From Vicinamibacterales bacterium (lineage in GTDB: Bacteria > Acidobacteriota > Vicinamibacteria > Vicinamibacterales > 2-12-FULL-66-21): a DNA stretch of 40,392 nt. Positions 36,597 to 40,392 of the stretch are shown in pieces (the stretch's first letter is position 1; every line of letters starts with the position of its first letter). The stretch lies in contig DASSPH010000091.1 of NCBI GenBank assembly GCA_035699745.1, positions 1 through 40,392 of the forward strand. Reading direction: 5' to 3'. The notes below the pieces were generated by a model. It worked only from the letters and a program-made list of their open reading frames with translations, did no database searches and was not told the DNA's origin. The translations under genes and the position numbers were made by a program.

Positions 36597-37060
36597 GTGT
36601 CCTCCAATGCGAGGTGGAATGAGCGGCCCCGGCGGGTGGAGACGCACAAGACACAGAGGTCAGGCACCTTGTGATCGGATCGCCGGAGCCGCTCCGGACA
36701 TCGCAAGCCGGGGGCCGCCGGTGACGTGTGGCGGATGTCCGCGGAAATGCCTGACCGGCGCCGACTTGCTCGTCGATCCGAAGGAGACCGGCCAGGCAGG
36801 GCGCGCGATCGCCGGGAAGTCCTGTCTACTGCCGTAGACGCGCGCGTGCGGGGCGCCGCGTTCCGGGCGCAATTCGGCGGCAGCCGCAGTTGCCGCCGCG
36901 ACGACGGCAGTGGACGGGACGGGTGTGCGGGTTAGCGCCGGCGGGCCCGCGGCGATGGTGCGGCCGTGCGCTCCCTGTCGTCAGCACCGACGCGGTGGAC
37001 CGGCCAGCCGGGCGCGAACGAACACACCGCCGCCTGTGAGAATGATGAGAATCGCGGCTG
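36597..37060. other. Intergenic region without a supported gene
   Basis: These 464 bp lie between the ComEA-like start and the end of the large permease gene. Open frames here look like shadows. A short hairpin (CCGGAG/CTCCGG, 36683-36697) and an inverted repeat GTCTAC-TGCC-GTAGAC (36824-36839) are present; either could be regulatory. The promoter of the ComEA-like operon should lie at the left side. Confidence 0.4.
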
Positions 37061-39727
37061 TCAGTCCTGCCGCAGCGCAGCCGCCAGATCGAGACCCGCC
37101 GCGCGCCTCGCCGGCAGATACGATGCCGCAGCGGCGACGATCGTCAGCAGCGCCAGGACGCTTGCGAACGTGATCGGATCGCGCGCGCGGACACCGAACA
37201 GCAGGCCTTCGATCAGGCGGGCCAGCATGAGGGCGCTGATCGCGCCGCCGGCGGCCCCCAGCAGCACCATGCGCAGCCCGCGTCCCACGATCATCCGGAC
37301 GACGTCTTCGGGGCGCGCGCCGAGAGTCATGCGGACGCCGATCTCGCGGGTGCGCTGAGAGACCGAATAGCTCACGACGCCGTAAATGCCGACCACGCAG
37401 AGGAGGAGCGCGGCGCCGCCGAACACCAGGAGCAGCACCAGGTTGAAGAGGCGCGCGCCCATGGATCGATCGAGGGCTGCCTCGAGGGTGGTGACGTGCG
37501 ACAGCGGCAACTCGGGATCGAACGCGCGAATGGCGGCGCGGATGCCGGACACCACCGCCTCCGCGGCCACTCCGCTTCGCACCGCGATGTCCATTGCCCT
37601 GCCGATCTCCAGCTGCCACGTGGGCTCGGCCTGGTCGAAGGGAATGTAAATCTCGGCGCGCGAGTCCTCCTCGAGACTCGAATGGTGAATGTGGCGGACG
37701 ACACCGACGATCTCCCGCGGCACTTCTCCATCGCCGAGCAGCCGCACGCGCTGGCCGAGAACGGCTGCGAGTTCACGCCCGGGCAGATACCTGCGGGCGA
37801 ACTCGTCGTCTACGATTGCGACCGGCGCCGCGCCGGCGCGATCGGCGGCGGTGAACGTGCGCCCGGCCAGCACACCGATCCCGAGCGTCTGGTGGTAGCC
37901 GGGACCGACCCACTGCGTGAGCGCCAGCGGCGCTCGATCGCGGCGCTCGGCCGGGCGGCCTGGCGGCACGAAGGCCTGATCGCTGCGGCGCCCCAAGGGC
38001 ACGCCGCTCGTGAGAGACACGCTGTCGATTCCCGGGATCGCCGCGATCCGCTTGGTCAGCGCATCGAGCACCGGCAGCACCTGCTCGCGCGTTCGATAGC
38101 GCGCATCCGGCAGCCGCAGGCGCATCGTCACGACGTTCGCAGGGTCGTAGCCCGGATCCTGCTCGACCAGGCGCTGGAAGCTGCGGACCAGCAGTCCGGT
38201 CGCAATCAGCAGCGCCACGCAGAGCGCGACCTGTCCGACGACCAGCGCTTCGCGAAGCCGTTTCCCGCCGCCGCTCACCGCGCGGCCAGAGGCTCGCATC
38301 ACCTGCTGCAGCTCGACGCCGCTCGTCTGCAGGGCCGGCGCGATCCCGAACGCCAGCCCGGTGATCGTGGTCGTCGCCGCGCCGAACAGCACCACGCGCC
38401 AGTCGAGCACGACCTCTTCCATGCGCGACAGCGCAATGGGTGCCGACTGCGCCAGCCATCCCGCGGCGATCCAGGCGAGGAACAAGCCAAGTGCGCCGCC
38501 GATCGACGACAGCAGCAGGCTCTCGGTGAGAAGTTGCCGCACGATGCGTCCGCGCCGGGCTCCGAGAGCGAGGCGCACGGCGATCTCCTGGCGCCGGCTC
38601 GACGCGCGCGCCAGCAGCAGGTTGGCGACGTTCACGCAGGCAATCGTCAGCAGCAGCCAGGACGCGCCGAGCAGCACGGAGAGCGCCAGCCGCATGTCGC
38701 CGACGTAGTCCTCGAGCAGCGGCGTCACCGTGGCGCCCACGCCGCCGTTCGTCGCCGGGTGTTCCTGCGCGAGTGACGCGGCAAGCGCCGACAGGTCGGC
38801 GCGCGCCCGCTCGAGCGTGACCCCCGCCTTCATGCGCGCCAGGACCAGCACCGGACTGCTGTCGCGCCGCTGCATGTACGACTGCGTCTTCAGCTGGCCG
38901 AGCGGCACGAAGATATCGTTGTTCGCGTTCGTCCGGCCGTAATAGTCGAATGTCTCCGGCAGAACGCCGACGATGGTGTGGCTCTCGCCGTTGTAGCTGG
39001 TGGCGCGGCCGACCGCGCGCCTGTCGCCGCCGTAGCGGCGCAGCCAGACGGCGTGGCTGATGACCATCACGCGCGCACCGCCCGGCTGGTCTTCGTCCGC
39101 GGTGAACGTTCGCCCGAGCGCGAGCGCCGCGCCCAGCGTGGCAAAGAACTCCCGCGTCACCGCACGGCCGAACACCCGCTCCGCGTCGACGCCGTCGCCC
39201 GACAGCACGCCCCCGACGATGAGCGCCGCCGCCATGTCCTCGAATGCCGACGTCCGCGCGCGCCAGTCGAGGAAATCGGGGAACGCCACCGCGCGGTTCG
39301 GACGCGAGGCCGTCTGCTCCTTCAGAATCACCAGCCGGTCCGAATCGGGGAACGGCAGCGGCTTCAACAACACCGCGTCGACGACGCTGAAGAGCGCGGT
39401 GTTGGCGCCGATGCCCACGCCGAGCGTCGTCATGACGACGAGGGTGAGGCCGAAGTCGCGGCGGAGCATCCGCCCGGCGTAGCGCAGGTCCTGCGGCAGT
39501 TCGCGCAGGACGGCGAGGCCGCGGGCGTCGCGGCAGGCTTCCCTCGCCTGTTCGAGGCCGCCGAACTCGCGGAGCGCGGCCGCGCGTGCCTCCGCCGGCG
39601 TCATCCCGGCGCGGAGGAACTGTTCCGTCTGCAGGTCGAGATGGAGCTGCAGTTCGTCGCGCAGGTCGCGCTCGGCTCGCGTGGAGGTCAGCGCCGCACG
39701 GACGCGGCGAAGCAGGCGGCGAAGCAC
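37061..39727 (-). CDS. ADOP-type ABC permease (duplicated MacB/FtsX domains)
   Basis: Acidobacterial duplicated orphan permeases are large MacB-like membrane proteins without a partner ATPase gene, usually next to a PadR regulator. GTG 39727, 1 bp after the padR-type stop, gives 888 residues. The N-terminal ~75 residues (LRDELQLHLDLQTEQFLRAG, AEARAAALREFGGLEQAREA) are the typical prefix domain. The first FtsX/MacB unit begins with LRRDFGLTLVVMTTLGVGIG and ANTALFSVVDAVLLKPLPFP. It has a periplasmic loop and membrane segments (LLGASWLLLTIACVNVANLL). The second unit repeats the pattern and ends with RAAGLDLAAALRQD. No Walker motifs are present. Substrate is unknown; such proteins are thought to act in efflux or lipoprotein traffic. 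It is coupled to the PadR gene. Confidence 0.9.
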   Translation of the reverse strand: MLRRLLRRVRAALTSTRAERDLRDELQLHLDLQTEQFLRAGMTPAEARAAALREFGGLEQAREACRDARGLAVLRELPQDLRYAGRMLRRDFGLTLVVMTTLGVGIGANTALFSVVDAVLLKPLPFPDSDRLVILKEQTASRPNRAVAFPDFLDWRARTSAFEDMAAALIVGGVLSGDGVDAERVFGRAVTREFFATLGAALALGRTFTADEDQPGGARVMVISHAVWLRRYGGDRRAVGRATSYNGESHTIVGVLPETFDYYGRTNANNDIFVPLGQLKTQSYMQRRDSSPVLVLARMKAGVTLERARADLSALAASLAQEHPATNGGVGATVTPLLEDYVGDMRLALSVLLGASWLLLTIACVNVANLLLARASSRRQEIAVRLALGARRGRIVRQLLTESLLLSSIGGALGLFLAWIAAGWLAQSAPIALSRMEEVVLDWRVVLFGAATTTITGLAFGIAPALQTSGVELQQVMRASGRAVSGGGKRLREALVVGQVALCVALLIATGLLVRSFQRLVEQDPGYDPANVVTMRLRLPDARYRTREQVLPVLDALTKRIAAIPGIDSVSLTSGVPLGRRSDQAFVPPGRPAERRDRAPLALTQWVGPGYHQTLGIGVLAGRTFTAADRAGAAPVAIVDDEFARRYLPGRELAAVLGQRVRLLGDGEVPREIVGVVRHIHHSSLEEDSRAEIYIPFDQAEPTWQLEIGRAMDIAVRSGVAAEAVVSGIRAAIRAFDPELPLSHVTTLEAALDRSMGARLFNLVLLLVFGGAALLLCVVGIYGVVSYSVSQRTREIGVRMTLGARPEDVVRMIVGRGLRMVLLGAAGGAISALMLARLIEGLLFGVRARDPITFASVLALLTIVAAAASYLPARRAAGLDLAAALRQD

Positions 39728-39728
39728 G

Positions 39729-40064
39729 TCAGGCGTCCCGCAGCAGCGCCTCGACGGCGCCGGTGAATCGGGCCCATGTCTGCCGCTCGGCCTGGAGCTG
39801 CTTCCGGCCCGCGGCGGTGAGGCTGTAGAACTTCGCCCGCCGGTTGTTGTCGGACGCGCCCCAGCCCGCGGCGACCAGGCCGCGTTCTTCGAGGCGGTGC
39901 AGCGCCGGGTACAGGGCCCCGGGCGTGACGCTGAGCACATCCCCGGACACCAGCCGGATGCGCTGCATGATGTCCCACCCGTTCAGCGCCCCCGACTGCA
40001 GCAGGCGGAGGACGAGGAGCTCCAGGGTGCCTTGCAGAAGATCCGCTTTCTGTTTGCGGGCCAC
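39729..40064 (-). CDS. PadR-family transcriptional regulator
   Basis: The 111-residue product begins ARKQKADLLQGTLELLVLRL with the winged helix SGALNGWDIMQRIR and SVTPGALYPALHRLEERGLV. The wing and the DNNRRAKFYSLTAAGRKQL strand are typical of PadR-s1 regulators. A C-terminal helix (LQAERQTWARFTGAVEALL) is for dimerisation. AGGAGA sits a few bases before ATG 40064. The stop is 1 bp before the GTG of the permease, the standard PadR-ADOP pair, so it probably represses the permease gene and itself. Two inverted repeats lie directly upstream. Confidence 0.93.
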   Translation of the reverse strand: MARKQKADLLQGTLELLVLRLLQSGALNGWDIMQRIRLVSGDVLSVTPGALYPALHRLEERGLVAAGWGASDNNRRAKFYSLTAAGRKQLQAERQTWARFTGAVEALLRDA

Positions 40065-40071
40065 GGTCTCT

Positions 40072-40128
40072 CCTATCGACGCGCGATAGGTCGAGTATCG
40101 CCGGACTCCTATCGCATGTCAATAGGAG
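40072..40128. promoter_or_regulatory. Candidate PadR operator, two inverted repeats
   Basis: Repeat one is CCTATCG (40072-40078) and CGATAGG (40084-40090) with a 5-base spacer; its near arm overlaps the padR ribosome site. Repeat two is CTCCTAT (40106-40112) and ATAGGAG (40122-40128) with a 9-base spacer. Both share CTAT/ATAG half-sites. Dyads of this kind upstream of padR genes are common autoregulatory sites. Confidence 0.5.
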
Positions 40129-40158
40129 CCCCCGGCGCGCGCCCTGCGCGTCAAGAGG

Positions 40159-40392
40159 CTACTTGACCCCACCGGCGGCGCTTCCCTCCCGCAGCGTGTG
40201 CACCTCACCGGCCGCGCGAGCCGGCCAGCGCTCTTCGAGGCCGTTCGGCCACCGCACGTCGACGCGGTCCACCTGCGCTGCCGTCCCCAGCCCGAAATGG
40301 ACGCGCAGATCGTTCTGCGACAGGTAACTGCCGCCGCCGCGCACCTCCTGCCACTGCTCGACTCCGCCGGCGACGATGTGCACGCGGGCGCC
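40159..40392 (-). CDS. CRTAC1-like ASPIC/UnbV-domain protein, C-terminal end only
   Basis: The gene enters from the right edge of the window; only the last ~77 residues are visible. They form an ASPIC/UnbV domain: GARVHIVAGGVEQWQEVRGG, SYLSQNDLRVHFGLG, and VDRVDVRWPNGLEERWP. Full proteins usually have FG-GAP/VCBS repeats upstream and are exported. They are frequent in Acidobacteriota and Planctomycetes, often with TPR domains. The stop is at 40159, and the gene lies on the same strand upstream of the PadR gene with about 95 bp between. Confidence 0.88.
   Translation of the reverse strand, partial: GARVHIVAGGVEQWQEVRGGGSYLSQNDLRVHFGLGTAAQVDRVDVRWPNGLEERWPARAAGEVHTLREGSAAGGVK

Overview
The window is G+C-rich, gene-dense bacterial chromosome. 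A PadR regulator paired with a large MacB/FtsX-type duplicated permease (the ADOP arrangement), a CRTAC1-like ASPIC/UnbV protein, several secreted proteins with carboxypeptidase-regulatory folds, and split-free gcvT-gcvH-gcvP together suggest an Acidobacteriota, perhaps Vicinamibacteria. That placement is inference from gene content; there is no rRNA or tRNA gene to test it.

Host region, 1-17366. guaB enters from the left edge. It is followed by a small membrane protein, an exported intradiol-dioxygenase-like protein and a low-complexity exported protein. A minus-strand pair follows, tsaE and the NAD(P)HX repair enzyme nnr, divergent from a class IV aminotransferase. The glycine cleavage operon gcvT-gcvH-gcvP reads leftward with ATGA overlaps. 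Upstream of it is a second tightly coupled minus-strand operon: an NtrC-like regulator with a degenerate GAFTGA loop, a 68-residue secreted peptide with a twin CX6C pattern, an exported probable beta-propeller protein, an ABC permease, its ATPase and an anchored regulatory-fold protein. It looks like an uncharacterised peptide/transport system. Then come PilZ and a GspH-type prepilin gene.

Genomic island, about 17367-36364. A ComEA-like helix-hairpin-helix gene is cut in two: its 3' end lies at 17264-17376 and its 5' end at 36355-36596. The halves share the 10-bp core TCCTCGATCT, and joining them at one copy of that core restores an exact open frame of 115 codons including stop. The roughly 19-kb insert has an AlpA-type gene and an unusual tyrosine recombinase at its right end. 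It also carries decayed conjugation genes (a frameshifted VirD4/TraG-type coupling protein and others). The cargo is an AraC regulator, a 1308-residue exported repeat protein, a 1724-residue RHS/YD-repeat protein with a variable C-terminal tip, a TPR protein, two immunity-like genes (one frameshifted) and a di-haem cytochrome-type oxidoreductase. It is best read as a decaying integrative conjugative or mobilisable element carrying an RHS effector module, and its insertion has broken a putative DNA-uptake gene.

Right flank, 36597-40392. After about 460 bp without a convincing gene come the ADOP permease, its PadR regulator with two inverted-repeat candidate operators, and the C-terminal end of an ASPIC/UnbV protein running off the window.
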